NCBI GenBank assembly: GCA_038748065.1
Contig: JBCDJG010000025.1
Coordinates: forward strand, 1-64,000
Reading direction: 5' to 3'
From: JBCDJG01 sp038748065
GTDB lineage: Bacteria; Pseudomonadota; Gammaproteobacteria; Pseudomonadales; Halieaceae
Length of the DNA stretch: 64,000 nucleotides
In this document: positions 43,671 to 52,526 of the stretch, piece by piece
Layout: each line of letters starts with the position of its first letter
Position numbering within the stretch: the stretch's first letter is position 1
Made by a program: the position numbers and the translations under genes
Notes under the pieces: generated by a model
What the model was told of the DNA's origin: nothing
The model's input: the letters and a program-made list of their open reading frames with translations, nothing else
Databases searched by the model: none

Positions 43671-43687
43671 TGCAAGCGAGGTGCCAG
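43671..43687 (-). promoter_or_regulatory. Sigma-54 (-24/-12) promoter of pilA
   Basis: On the minus strand the sequence CTGGCACCTCGCTTGCA matches TGGCAC-N5-TTGCA at every conserved position, with the required spacing. It ends about 70 bases before the pilA start. pilA in Pseudomonas is driven by RpoN with the PilS/PilR pair, so the same control is likely here. Confidence 0.85.
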
Positions 43688-43804
43688 CTTTTATGTCACT
43701 GATTTATAGGCTTTTTTTAAATTGCCCCGCCTTCACAAACGATATCCTTTGCAATACTGGTCATTTGTTGACCAATTTTGTCACCTGCGCTCATGCAGTA
43801 GACT

Positions 43805-44953
43805 ATGACCATGCTCGCCCTGCAATGTAACAAGCTATTCGACGGTATCCGCTGGCATGACGGCCAGGCGATCCTGATTGAGGACAGTCTCGTTCGAGAG
43901 CTGGTGCCCGCGGAGGCTGTACCGGGCGAGGCGGAGCTTGTGTCCTTTGACGATGGCCTGCTGGTGCCGGGCCTGGTCGACGTGCAGGTCAACGGAGGCG
44001 GCGGCCTGATGTTTAATGAAGCGCCCGCTTATGAGACGCTGGCCACGATCACCGCCGCGCACTTAAAAGCCGGCACCACGAGTTGTCTGCCGACGGTGAT
44101 CAGCGATCATCGACATGTAATCGAATCGGCCATCGAGGCCGTCGTCGCCTACCGTGGCGACGGTCATCCGGATGTTCTGGGACTGCACATCGAGGGGCCC
44201 TTTTTTGCCCAGAGTCGGCGCGGGGCGCACAGCGCGGAGCGGGTCAGGGCGCCTGGGGCCGCAGACATTGAATTTCTCTGTGAACAGTCGGCCCGCCTGC
44301 CGCTGGTTCTGACACTGGCGCCGGAAGTTTGCCAGCCAGGCCAGATCCGCCAGCTGAGCGAGGCCGGAATCAGGGTCTGCGCGGGTCACAGCGACGCGAG
44401 CTATGATGAGGTGATCGGCGCGCTGGACGAGGGATTAATCGGGTTCACCCACCTGTTCAATGCAATGAGCCCCCTCACAGCGCGCGAACCCGGCATGGTC
44501 GGCACAGCGCTAACAGATTCGGAGAGCTGGGTCGGTATGATCGCGGATGGCCATCACGTTCATCCAGCCTCACTGGCTCTCGCGCTGCGCGCCAAGCGAA
44601 TTGACAGGCTCATGCTGGTATCGGACGCCATGGCCACGGCAGGCACGGACAGCACAGCGTTTGAGCTCTACGGCGAGACCGTAAGGCTTCGCGGCGGTCG
44701 ACTGATCAATACCGAAGGCAAGCTGGCAGGCAGTACCATCACCCTACTGGATGCTGTCCGCTATCTGCGCAGTGAAGTCGAAGCTCCCCTTGAAGACTGC
44801 CTGCGTATGGCGTCGACCTACCCCGCCCGATTTATGGGGGTACCGAGCAGTATCGGCCAGCTTACGCCGGGTTGCCGCGCGGACATACTGCACCTGAGCC
44901 CAAGCCTGGAACTGCAGGCCTGCTGGCAGGCCGGCGAGTTGACAGACCGCTGA
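43805..44953 (+). CDS. nagA: N-acetylglucosamine-6-phosphate deacetylase
   Basis: It deacetylates GlcNAc-6-P in amino-sugar and chitin or peptidoglycan recycling. The 382-residue amidohydrolase has VPGLVDVQVNGGGGLMFN, the metal Glu in GLHIEGPFF (about residue 125), metal His residues in VCAGHSDASYDE and THLFNAMSPL, and the catalytic Asp in LMLVSDAMA (about 273). The ATG at 43805 or the one at 43811 could be used, since neither has a strong ribosome site. It is a lone gene here, with no nagB or PTS genes beside it. Confidence 0.93.
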   Translation: MTMLALQCNKLFDGIRWHDGQAILIEDSLVRELVPAEAVPGEAELVSFDDGLLVPGLVDVQVNGGGGLMFNEAPAYETLATITAAHLKAGTTSCLPTVISDHRHVIESAIEAVVAYRGDGHPDVLGLHIEGPFFAQSRRGAHSAERVRAPGAADIEFLCEQSARLPLVLTLAPEVCQPGQIRQLSEAGIRVCAGHSDASYDEVIGALDEGLIGFTHLFNAMSPLTAREPGMVGTALTDSESWVGMIADGHHVHPASLALALRAKRIDRLMLVSDAMATAGTDSTAFELYGETVRLRGGRLINTEGKLAGSTITLLDAVRYLRSEVEAPLEDCLRMASTYPARFMGVPSSIGQLTPGCRADILHLSPSLELQACWQAGELTDR

Positions 44954-45124
44954 TAGACCGCTGATAGACTCGTTGTATAACTATCCAGACCCACGCGGGC
45001 GATCAAGACCGCTTTGGCTCCCACTTCCTAAAGTGACACGACTTGCCAGCGCCATCTGGCACACTTCCCCCCGGCTGTAAGGCCCACAAGTTCTCATCCA
45101 CTTCTCAAATAAGGAAGACTGCAC

Positions 45125-46051
45125 GTGAAACTGAAAGCACTCGCCGCAAGCGCCTGCCTGATGTTCGCCTCCACCAGCGCATCAGCCCTCAATATTGCAC
45201 TGACCAATGACGATGGCTGGTCGACACCGGGTATACAGGCACTTTTCGACGCACTCACAGAAGCTGGCCACACCGTGGTGTTGGCAGCTCCCCTCGACGG
45301 CCAGAGCGGCAGCTCAGCCGCCTTCAATATCGACTCACTGGAAGTGACACGACAGGCCGAGAACCAGTATTCCGTCGCCCTCGAGGGCGGGGAAACCGGT
45401 GCCGAGCCGGCGACGGCGGGTGCTTTCGCGACCAAAATCCTGACGGAACTCACCGGCGAGATGCCCGATCTTCTGATCTCCGGCATCAATGACGGCGCCA
45501 ACACCGCCGCCGCCACCGTGACGTCAGGCACCGTGGGCGCCGCAATTCACTCAGTCGCGCTGGTGCTTGGGGAATCCGTGCCCGCTATCGCGATCAGCAC
45601 AGATGAGCGTTGCGATGAAGATGCGGGTATCACCGAGGCCTGCCGCGAGGTCGCCGATTTCGTGGTCGACTACGTCGACCATCTCACCATGCGTCCTAAC
45701 TTCGTGAAGGGCAACTCCAAGTTGATCCAGCGTGAGCTGGCGCTCAATATCAACTTCCCCCCGGGTGAGCCGCAGGGCGTAGTTATTGCCCAGCAGGGTC
45801 GACTGCCGCTACTGGCGGGCTCTTTCCGCAGCATCGACTACGGTTGCCCGGAGGGCTGCAGCGCTCTGGAAGTTGGCGAAACGACCGGCGCGGGCATCCT
45901 CGGCGCACCCAGCGTGGATCCCAAAGGAGACGTCGCTGACTCCGATGCGATCCTGTTTGACGAAGGCTTCATCACCGTGGTCATCATCGAAGCCAACTAC
46001 AGCGCCAAGGCAGGCGGCCTGACCAAGTACCTCAATCGCTTCGACTTCTAG
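45125..46051 (+). CDS. Exported SurE-like 5'-nucleotidase/acid phosphatase
   Basis: A 308-residue member of the SurE family with an added signal peptide, MKLKALAASACLMFASTSASA, followed at once by the SurE metal motif NIALTNDDGWSTPGIQAL. The family elements VVLAAPLDGQSGSSAAF, DLLISGINDGANTAAATVTSGTVGAAIHSV and PAIAIS are present. Bacterial SurE is cytoplasmic, so export points to periplasmic phosphate scavenging from nucleotides, like fungal and eukaryotic secreted SurE acid phosphatases. It has a good ATAAGGAAG ribosome site. It stands apart from pcm-rpoS, where surE normally resides. Confidence 0.87.
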   Translation: MKLKALAASACLMFASTSASALNIALTNDDGWSTPGIQALFDALTEAGHTVVLAAPLDGQSGSSAAFNIDSLEVTRQAENQYSVALEGGETGAEPATAGAFATKILTELTGEMPDLLISGINDGANTAAATVTSGTVGAAIHSVALVLGESVPAIAISTDERCDEDAGITEACREVADFVVDYVDHLTMRPNFVKGNSKLIQRELALNINFPPGEPQGVVIAQQGRLPLLAGSFRSIDYGCPEGCSALEVGETTGAGILGAPSVDPKGDVADSDAILFDEGFITVVIIEANYSAKAGGLTKYLNRFDF

Positions 46052-47165
46052 GCGGATACCTGTTGCTGGCGCTGGAACTCACCCGGCGCCAGCCCCGTAA
46101 CCTTGCGGAACTGCCGGTAGAAGGCGGACTGCGAGTTGAAGCCCGCATCCTGGGCCACCTGCGCCATGCCAGCATCGCCACGCACCAGTAAATCTTTCGC
46201 CATCTCCACGCGATAGCTGCTGACGTAGTCGAAAAAGTTCTTCCCCCCACATTGGTTGATGACCTGGCTCAGGTGAGCCGTTGAGGTCTCCAGACGCTCC
46301 GCCAGATCAGCAATTCGAAGCTCGTGCTCCAGGTAGGGACGATCGTTTGCCATGAGCGCCTGTAGTCGGAGCCAGAGTGACTCAAGCGCATCGGTATCAA
46401 GGTTGCTGCCAGCATAACGCGTAACCGGCTCCTGCTCAGTTTTCTGGCGCCGCCCCGAAAATACGTCGGGCTGCCATAGCCCGAAAAAGGCGATCAGGTA
46501 GAACAGCGTAATTGCCGAGGCGGTGGAAAAAATACTGCGCGGCCACAGCTCGACACCGGGGATGAGCCTTACCAACGCGACCAGCAAGCCAAACAGCGCG
46601 AGCAGCAGATACAGCGTGAGCAGAATACGCAGCCAGCGCAATGTGACCTTCTCTTCAAACGAAAACTCATGCTGCAGCCGTTGCCGGTGCCGCGTCACTC
46701 GGCGCAAGGCCAGCGCACTGTAAATAATCGCCACGCTATACAGCAGGAGGCCCGACACCGCTGTCGCATTCGGCGGCCACCCGCCCCTCGCCCGGTCCAG
46801 GCTGTCCGCACTGACGCCCTCTCCCGGCAGCACCAGGGACATGCCAGCAAACATCAGCAGAGGCCAAAGATGTAAAAGGTGCGCAGGTTTCATTGCGAAC
46901 CCGGGCGAGGTCATGGCAGTGACGTAGCCAAACAGCAAGGGGCTACTCAGAATATAGGGTAGGCCAGTAGCACCAGCCAGCCGCGCCCATCGAGCAGACC
47001 GGCATGCAACACCACCATAAACGCAAGGTAGGCAACCGTGCAGCCCAGCGAAGCAGCCAGCAAGGCATTCGCTAGTCGGTTGGCATCACGGCGCGTACAG
47101 AGCGCCGCGATAATCAGCATGCCCAGCAAAATGCCGCTAGCAGCGACGAAGCCCAATCCCGCCAT
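46048..47165 (-). pseudogene. Membrane-anchored AraC-family regulator, interrupted by a frameshift
   Basis: The gene is read in two frames. The 5' part (47165 to 46947) encodes two hydrophobic helices (GFVAASGILLGMLIIAALCTR; AYLAFMVVLHAGLLDG) and stops at LLAYPIF. The 3' part, open to 46048, continues as ILSSPLLFGYVTAMTSPGF, then more helices and a C-terminal AraC domain (ELRIADLAERLETSTAHLSQVINQCGGKNFFDYVSSYRVEMAKDLL; FNSQSAFYRQFRKVTGLAPGEFQ). Together they give the usual multi-helix plus HTH layout. The frames meet near 46945-46955, within CCTATATTCTGA. A one-base loss would explain it. A truncated 3' protein from the ATG at 46938 is possible. The start overlaps the aconitase-X small-subunit stop. 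Confidence 0.72.
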
Positions 47166-47608
47166 CAGCCCTGGATTCGCACCCGTTCAGCATCGGCATC
47201 GACCTCGACAGACATGCCGTCGTGAAGCGCATCAAACAGCGCGGAATCACTGCATTCCACCAGCGGGATGGATGGGCCATACCAAACTTCAGATAGGACA
47301 ATACCCGAGACTAGCAGTGAGTCCGCCTGCTCCACGATCATGGCCGCGGGGCCTTGGCCCAGGTTGACGAGATCGAGAATCACCAGCCCCGTGTGCATTG
47401 AGCCGACTGCTGAGGGAAATAGCAGCACGGTATCGCGGATGCTCTGGCCGTAGAGTTCATGGTGATCATCCCTGACAACGGCCTTCTTCCCGGGCAACAG
47501 GTTGCGTGGCTTACACATGGCGCCGGTGAAGTTGATCGCCTGGCCGGTCTTCAATACCGGCCCGGAGGCTCGCCCGCCGATGACGCGGCGGACGGTAAAC
47601 TCAGTCAT
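47165..47608 (-). CDS. Aconitase X small (swivel) subunit
   Basis: A 147-residue DUF126-type swivel domain with VIGGRASGPVLKTGQAINFTGA, DHHELYGQSIRDTVLLFPSAVGSMHT, and the C-terminal GPSIPLVEC. In AcnX enzymes this part folds over the Fe-S active site. The Ser in the SAVGS loop is conserved. It overlaps the large subunit by 8 bases. Two-subunit AcnX enzymes act in bacteria as cis-3-hydroxyproline dehydratase and in archaea as phosphomevalonate dehydratase. The former is more likely here, but no proline-pathway gene is beside it. Confidence 0.86.
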   Translation of the reverse strand: MTEFTVRRVIGGRASGPVLKTGQAINFTGAMCKPRNLLPGKKAVVRDDHHELYGQSIRDTVLLFPSAVGSMHTGLVILDLVNLGQGPAAMIVEQADSLLVSGIVLSEVWYGPSIPLVECSDSALFDALHDGMSVEVDADAERVRIQG

Positions 47609-48776
47609 TCAGCACCCCACAAACCTTGAGTACATCCTGCAGGTCGCCGTACTGCGTGCCTTCCAGGTAATAGTGCAATTTACCGGAGGGCGTGAGCACG
47701 GGTTGTTTGCCAATGCCGATGCGCAGTGAAAGGCCGGACAGCGGGCAGTGTTCGTACAATTCTGCCCCCGACTTCAATACCTCATCAAATAACGGCGTCT
47801 CCTGGAATGCCCGCATCGCATCGGGCATCACGTGCAGCATGGTTTTTTTGCGCACCTGCTTACCGACAAAGTGTTGGGCGACCTCGGTAACCTCTTCCAG
47901 GGTCATCTGTGGGCAGCCGATGGCTACCATGGCGGTCTGCTTCTGCACGCCGTGGTCAGCGCGCAGCGCGTCCAGGTCGGCCTGCGTGATCGTAATGGTC
48001 TGCTCAGGTTCCTGCTGCTGCAGGGCGGATGCCTCATCCGGCGCTTCGGGCGTCAAGCCGATCACGTGGAACATCGCGACCCCGCCACTGGCCGCCATCG
48101 CGCCGCCCATGTTCTTCAACTCAGCCTGGTTAAAAGGATGGTGATCGATGACCGGAGTGCGATCCATGCAGTGCTGGCCCAGCAGAAAGCCGAGCGCCGG
48201 GGCATCCATGGTCTCGATATCCAGCTTCACCCGAACGCGACCGCGCCGGTTTTCATCCAGCAGGAAGCCAAATTCCGGCGTCAGCCCGAGAATCGCCTGG
48301 CAAATGTCTGCCAGCAGCGCATGCCGGTTGGTACGCGCGCCGATGACAGAGTTGGCGTAAATGACCGCGGAGGACTCCGCCCAGGCGACGACATCTCCGA
48401 ACTCGGGAATATTGTGATAGGCATAGCAGACGCAGGAGTAGTTGGGCGTGACGCCCAGTGCTTCGAGGTAGGCCTCATGCATTTTTTGACCGCGAAAAAG
48501 TACACGGTTCTGGGGTGCGTACTCATAGCCCGGATGCGGATTAAGCGTCGTAGGAACGGCGACCCTGAGCCCTGCGCTAACTATGCGCTGCAGAAGCTCA
48601 TAATAGCCCTTGAAGGACGCGATCTTGAAACTACCGGTCAGATGAGCGCTCTTGATTGGAACCAGCCTGGCAGCGTTGAAGGCCTCGCCCATGCGGACCA
48701 GCGTGGCCATGCACTGCGCCATTTCCGGGCCCTGCCCGCCGCCGAGAATCTGCTGCTGCTCTGGTGTCAGCTCCAT
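47601..48776 (-). CDS. Aconitase X catalytic (large) subunit
   Basis: A 391-residue AcnX catalytic subunit (DUF521). It starts MELTPEQQQILGGGQGPEMAQCM and has VPIKSAHLTGSFKIASFKG, TTLNPHPGYEYA, NYSCVCYAYHNIPEFGDVVAWAESSAVIYANSVIGARTNRH (candidate Fe-S Cys and active-site loop) and AIGCPQMTLEEV. It probably dehydrates a 3-hydroxy acid such as cis-3-hydroxy-L-proline. I chose the ATG at 48776, about nine bases after AGGGGGTG. The ATG at 48782 sits too close to that ribosome site. It is first in a unit with the small subunit and the AraC gene. Confidence 0.87.
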   Translation of the reverse strand: MELTPEQQQILGGGQGPEMAQCMATLVRMGEAFNAARLVPIKSAHLTGSFKIASFKGYYELLQRIVSAGLRVAVPTTLNPHPGYEYAPQNRVLFRGQKMHEAYLEALGVTPNYSCVCYAYHNIPEFGDVVAWAESSAVIYANSVIGARTNRHALLADICQAILGLTPEFGFLLDENRRGRVRVKLDIETMDAPALGFLLGQHCMDRTPVIDHHPFNQAELKNMGGAMAASGGVAMFHVIGLTPEAPDEASALQQQEPEQTITITQADLDALRADHGVQKQTAMVAIGCPQMTLEEVTEVAQHFVGKQVRKKTMLHVMPDAMRAFQETPLFDEVLKSGAELYEHCPLSGLSLRIGIGKQPVLTPSGKLHYYLEGTQYGDLQDVLKVCGVLND

Positions 48777-48889
48777 GCTCATCACCCCCTGATCGCCGCG
48801 CCATACTAACATGACGCACGAGGGCGGATGGGCGCCCCCTGCGGGGCGCAACCGGGGTGATTTTCGCCTGGGCGTTAGTTAGCTGGAAC

Positions 48890-49243
48890 TTAGAGGCTGA
48901 CGGTGACCGCGCGGAACCCGCCGTCGCAGGCGGCGCTGCTGGTGAACTCCTGGAGACGCTCTTCAACGCTGGACGCGTTGTCTTCTACAGAAAACATAAG
49001 GCCGTCGTAATAACCGAGGGCGCTGGCAAGGATCTGATCGCGCTCGACCTCGTCGAAGCCGTCCAGAACCGTATGAGTACGCTCGCCATATTCCTCTTCG
49101 CTGAGTTGCCCCAGGGATTGGGCTGCCAGTACGCACGCCATGGCGCGAGAAGCGTGGAACTCCTCTGCTGAGGATGACAGTGCTAGCGCGCCCTGCGAGG
49201 CGAAAGCGATTGCGATAGCAGCTAGTAGGGGCGATATCTTCAT
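48890..49243 (-). CDS. Small exported hypothetical protein
   Basis: A 117-residue protein with signal peptide MKISPLLAAIAIAFASQGALA, cut before LSSSAEE. The mature part is acidic and helical, with two Cys (AMACVLAAQ; SAACDGGF) that could pair. I do not recognise the family. I chose the ATG at 49243 because it begins the signal peptide. It sits alone between the aconitase-X genes and an AT-rich intergenic region of 244 bases. Confidence 0.65.
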   Translation of the reverse strand: MKISPLLAAIAIAFASQGALALSSSAEEFHASRAMACVLAAQSLGQLSEEEYGERTHTVLDGFDEVERDQILASALGYYDGLMFSVEDNASSVEERLQEFTSSAACDGGFRAVTVSL

Positions 49244-49409
49244 AAGTGCTTGTGATTTCGAGCTTTCTGGACAATTCACGAACTAATTCCGCGAACGATA
49301 CCCTATGTTTGTTACAGTACTATTTCAGTTTAGAGACAGCTCATTTCGGTCTTTTCTGGCCACTTTTAACTCTTTTCACCCCTCCCCAGCATACTTTTGT
49401 TACAAGATT

Positions 49410-49422
49410 ATGAAATATTCAT
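49410..49422. promoter_or_regulatory. AT-rich palindrome in a divergent promoter region
   Basis: ATGAA-ATA-TTCAT is a perfect 5-bp dyad with a 3-base centre. It lies in the AT-rich 244-base gap between the exported hypothetical gene and the plus-strand small secreted protein. TTTGTTACA occurs twice nearby (about 49304 and 49395). It could be an operator or promoter element, but no regulator is assigned. Confidence 0.3.
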
Positions 49423-49487
49423 GAAAAAGGTAGAAAAATAGGTCCTGAAAACGGTAAAGTCCCCCCAAGACTGAAGAGGAGACGACT

Positions 49488-49817
49488 ATGAAGTTGATTT
49501 ACAAGACATTTTTTACCATCGCCATCGTAGGCGCCAGCATCACCGCACAGGCAGAAACCACCAAGGACTGCATGCTTAAAGGTACCGTTCAACGCAGCGG
49601 TGAAGGCACGGAGGAGCGGGTAGGTGTGAAGTTCCACTCCATGGAGCGCTACGATACAGAGGCCAACTGCCGCCAGCGTCGGGGCGAGAAGATGCAATTC
49701 AAGCTGCCGAGCGACCCGCGACTACAGGATGCCCCCGCCGGGACCGACGTCGAGTTTCGCTATCGCGAAGACGATAAAGGCAACGCAGAAACCCAACTGC
49801 TAAGCGTCGGCGCCTAA
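49488..49817 (+). CDS. Small exported hypothetical protein
   Basis: A 109-residue protein with signal peptide MKLIYKTFFTIAIVGASITAQA, cut before ETTKDC. The mature part of about 87 residues is charged, with two Cys (DCMLKG; ANCRQR) and a beta-rich pattern (GTVQRSG; VGVKFHSMERY; DVEFRYRED). The family is not recognised. A strong GAAGAGGAG ribosome site precedes the ATG. It converges on the TonB receptor operon, with that operon's terminator between them. Confidence 0.75.
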   Translation: MKLIYKTFFTIAIVGASITAQAETTKDCMLKGTVQRSGEGTEERVGVKFHSMERYDTEANCRQRRGEKMQFKLPSDPRLQDAPAGTDVEFRYREDDKGNAETQLLSVGA

Positions 49818-49837
49818 GCGCGGCGGCAGAATCAGGC

Positions 49838-49861
49838 AAAAAAAGGGGCCCATCGGGCCCC
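49838..49861 (-). terminator. Intrinsic terminator of the TonB-receptor operon
   Basis: On the minus strand GGGGCCC-GAT-GGGCCCC forms a perfect 7-bp GC stem and is followed directly by seven Ts. It lies 24 bases after the receptor stop codon, a textbook Rho-independent terminator. Confidence 0.9.
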
Positions 49862-49884
49862 TACAATCCACACAAGACCTGTGC

Positions 49885-52512
49885 TTAAAACGTAGCGCGG
49901 AAACCGAACGAGTAAGTAATACCCGGGTCCCACCGCTCCCATAGCTGCCCACCCTGAGTGCGCTCGAATTCCTCATCGAGGATATTCGCCGCCTTGGCCT
50001 CAAGCTGGTACATCTGCCCGCCCAGCTCAAAATCATACTTCAGCAAAACATCGACTCGATGGAAATCCTCCTCGATGATGTCCGGCGCATTGAAGTCTCC
50101 GACCAGGACGATGCGGTCGCCCGTGAAGTTATAGGCGATACTGCCCGTCCAGCCGCTCTCATCCTGGTAAGACAGAATTGCGTTAGCGAGCACATCAGAC
50201 TGCCCGGTGAATCGACGTTCGTTCTCAAACAGCGGAGAGATGCGCCGGCCACCGGTCAATGGAACGTCTTCTGCCGTTTCGCCATTGCCTAAGAGCGTCA
50301 CTTCAGAATCGATGAAGGACATGTTGAAAGACAGGTTGAAGCTGTTCCACATCGGGTCAAGGCCAAACCATTCACCGAAGAGCAGCTCTTTGCGCACGTC
50401 GATTTCAACGCCGGTCAGGTCACCCTCTTCCGCGTTAAACCAGGTGAAAATGTCATTCTGCGCCTGCACTTTAGCCAACTCAATGGGATCGGTGAACTCC
50501 TTGTAAAAGAGCCCAACAGACATCTCATCACCCGCACCGAAGTACCACTCCCAGCGTATGTCGAAGTTTTCAACCTCGGCCTGCTCCAGGAACACGTTGC
50601 CGCGATACAGCTGCTGGTCTTCGGGATTAATCAGGGTTGAGCCAGTCACTTCCAGCAGACTAGGCCGGTTAACCGTCTCGGACCAGGCGAATCGAACCTG
50701 CATGTTCTCGAGAAACTCCCAGGTCGCGGAGACCGCAGGCAGCGTATCGCTGTAGTCCTGCTCTACAAAGTTCTCGGTGCCCGGCTCCGTGTTGCCGCCC
50801 CAGGCGTCCGCGACGATGTCGGTCTCTTCCTGACGCACGCCAAGCTGCAGTCGCAGTGTTGGCAATACCAGGAAATCCCATGATGCGTAGAAGGCAGAGA
50901 TTTCCTCACTGGACTCAGCGAAGGGGAAAATACCGCTTGCATTGGCCTGGCTTGCGGAGAAGTCTCGCACGCGAAGGTAGTCTCTGTCCCAGTTGGTGTC
51001 GCTGAAGAACTGCTGGGGCGTCTGCAGCGCCACGAAGTCCGGTGCCAGCGGCGACAGGTCGAAACGGAATAGACGGTCGACAGTTTCCCGTGAACGCTCG
51101 TAATCTGCCCAGCCGACTTTCACCGTGCTTTCCAGGAAGTTTAGCGGCAGCTCAAAGTCGATGCCGTATTCCTCGATCTCATCTTCAAGATCACTGTAAA
51201 AACGTTCAGGTGCCTGGAAGACGTCACGCAGGTCACCGGCTGCCTGCCGACCCTGAGTTACCATGGCCAGATTGCCGTCATTGTTCGCGGCGTAGGTGTA
51301 GGTGCGGCTATCGGGCTGCTCCCGCGAGCCGCTGCCGTCGACGATTCGCCACTCTAAAAGCGCATCGTTTAAATCAGGAAAGTAGTGTTCGCCGCTGAGA
51401 TCAAACGATTTGATCTCGTTTTCTGTCCACTGCATACGATAACTTTCAACGGGAACACCGTCGTCAACGTTGTCCTCGCTGGAAATGCCGCGGTCTTGCT
51501 GCAGCTCATCGTCAGTCTGGCGCAGGATGGCGCTCGTAAACGAAATCGTATTGTTGTCATTGATCTCCAAACCGAGGTTCAGGAATCCCGTCAGGTCGAT
51601 TCGCTGCCGTGTGATCCAGCGAGTGTAATCTACCGTCTGGTTGCTGCCGCCATCGACGCCCGTGAACTCATAGCGCGCCAGATCCTTGATCGTGTTCTCG
51701 TAAAAATTACGATACTTGACGTTACCGATGACACCGAAGGCCATGCCATTATCAAGGTCCCAGCGGTAGCCGCCTTCCACCTCGCCAGCGTAGTTTGGCT
51801 TGACGTCCTTCTCGAGGATGTCCCAGTTGTTACGCCAGGTCTTCCCTAGCTCTCCCTTGGCCTCGTTGGGGAGCGATTCAAACTCTTCACTGGTCAGGCG
51901 ATTCACCTGGCCAGGAATATCGCGAGTCCCGTCGTCGGTGCCCCAGTTATCATCACCACCGCCACGGTAGAAGATGCCGTCGCCATTTGTGGTTTCAGAG
52001 TTTCCACCAGCCTGCAGCTTCACCGTGAAGTAGTTCTCTTCGGGCAGCGGCTTGGTACGGATATCCACTACACCGCCGGAGAAATCACCCGGGTACTGGG
52101 CTGAGTAGGTCTTTTGAACCAGCAAGCTCTCAACGATGTTGTTGGGCACAATGTCCAGCGGAACTGTCTTCTGGAACGGTACCGGCGAGGACAAGCGTGA
52201 GCGGTTAAGTAGCGTAGATGAGTAACGCTCACCCAGGCCACGAATGTACACGTACTTGCCGCCCACCAGGCTCAATCCTGCGACCCGCGAGAGCGTCGCG
52301 CCGACGGTGGTTTCAGGGACAATATTCATGTCCTCGACGCCAACCACATTGGAAATCTCTGACGTGTCACGCTTCTCGTCAGGGATGAATTCACCGAGAA
52401 CGAAAACTTCTTCGATCTGCGGTGCGGGTACGGCGACCTCCTGAGCGATGCTGCCGCCGGAGGCCGCGGCAACTGCCGCGGCTGTAGCCAGTGCTAACTG
52501 ATTACGTTTCAT
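49885..52512 (-). CDS. TonB-dependent outer-membrane receptor
   Basis: An 875-residue TonB-dependent receptor that should import or bind a substrate with TonB energy. The signal peptide begins MKRNQLALATAAAVAAASGGSIAQ. A TonB-box-like IEEVFVLGE follows. The plug has ISNVVGVEDMNIVPETTVGATLSRVAGLSLVGGKYVYIRGLGERYSSTLLN and the conserved YSAQYPGDFSGGVVDIRTK. A long beta-barrel ends in YSFGFRATF, with the terminal Phe required for assembly. No STN or carboxypeptidase-regulatory domain is present. The start (ATG 52512, GAGGGA upstream) is 14 bases after the beta-helix protein stop. The ligand is not deducible. Confidence 0.92.
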   Translation of the reverse strand: MKRNQLALATAAAVAAASGGSIAQEVAVPAPQIEEVFVLGEFIPDEKRDTSEISNVVGVEDMNIVPETTVGATLSRVAGLSLVGGKYVYIRGLGERYSSTLLNRSRLSSPVPFQKTVPLDIVPNNIVESLLVQKTYSAQYPGDFSGGVVDIRTKPLPEENYFTVKLQAGGNSETTNGDGIFYRGGGDDNWGTDDGTRDIPGQVNRLTSEEFESLPNEAKGELGKTWRNNWDILEKDVKPNYAGEVEGGYRWDLDNGMAFGVIGNVKYRNFYENTIKDLARYEFTGVDGGSNQTVDYTRWITRQRIDLTGFLNLGLEINDNNTISFTSAILRQTDDELQQDRGISSEDNVDDGVPVESYRMQWTENEIKSFDLSGEHYFPDLNDALLEWRIVDGSGSREQPDSRTYTYAANNDGNLAMVTQGRQAAGDLRDVFQAPERFYSDLEDEIEEYGIDFELPLNFLESTVKVGWADYERSRETVDRLFRFDLSPLAPDFVALQTPQQFFSDTNWDRDYLRVRDFSASQANASGIFPFAESSEEISAFYASWDFLVLPTLRLQLGVRQEETDIVADAWGGNTEPGTENFVEQDYSDTLPAVSATWEFLENMQVRFAWSETVNRPSLLEVTGSTLINPEDQQLYRGNVFLEQAEVENFDIRWEWYFGAGDEMSVGLFYKEFTDPIELAKVQAQNDIFTWFNAEEGDLTGVEIDVRKELLFGEWFGLDPMWNSFNLSFNMSFIDSEVTLLGNGETAEDVPLTGGRRISPLFENERRFTGQSDVLANAILSYQDESGWTGSIAYNFTGDRIVLVGDFNAPDIIEEDFHRVDVLLKYDFELGGQMYQLEAKAANILDEEFERTQGGQLWERWDPGITYSFGFRATF

Positions 52513-52526
52513 CGATGATCCCTCGC

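Noticed and set aside
44942..44965. Tandem AGACCGCTGAT at the nagA 3' end
   Set aside because: Two copies only, spanning the stop codon. Too short to assign meaning, and no hairpin with a T-tract follows.
46947..47165. A separate 72-residue membrane protein
   Set aside because: Its helices and end point match the missing N-terminus of the adjacent AraC regulator, so it is better read as part of that frameshifted gene.
47832..48809. Plus-strand open frame of 325 codons opposite aconitase X
   Set aside because: It is an antisense shadow of a clear AcnX gene.
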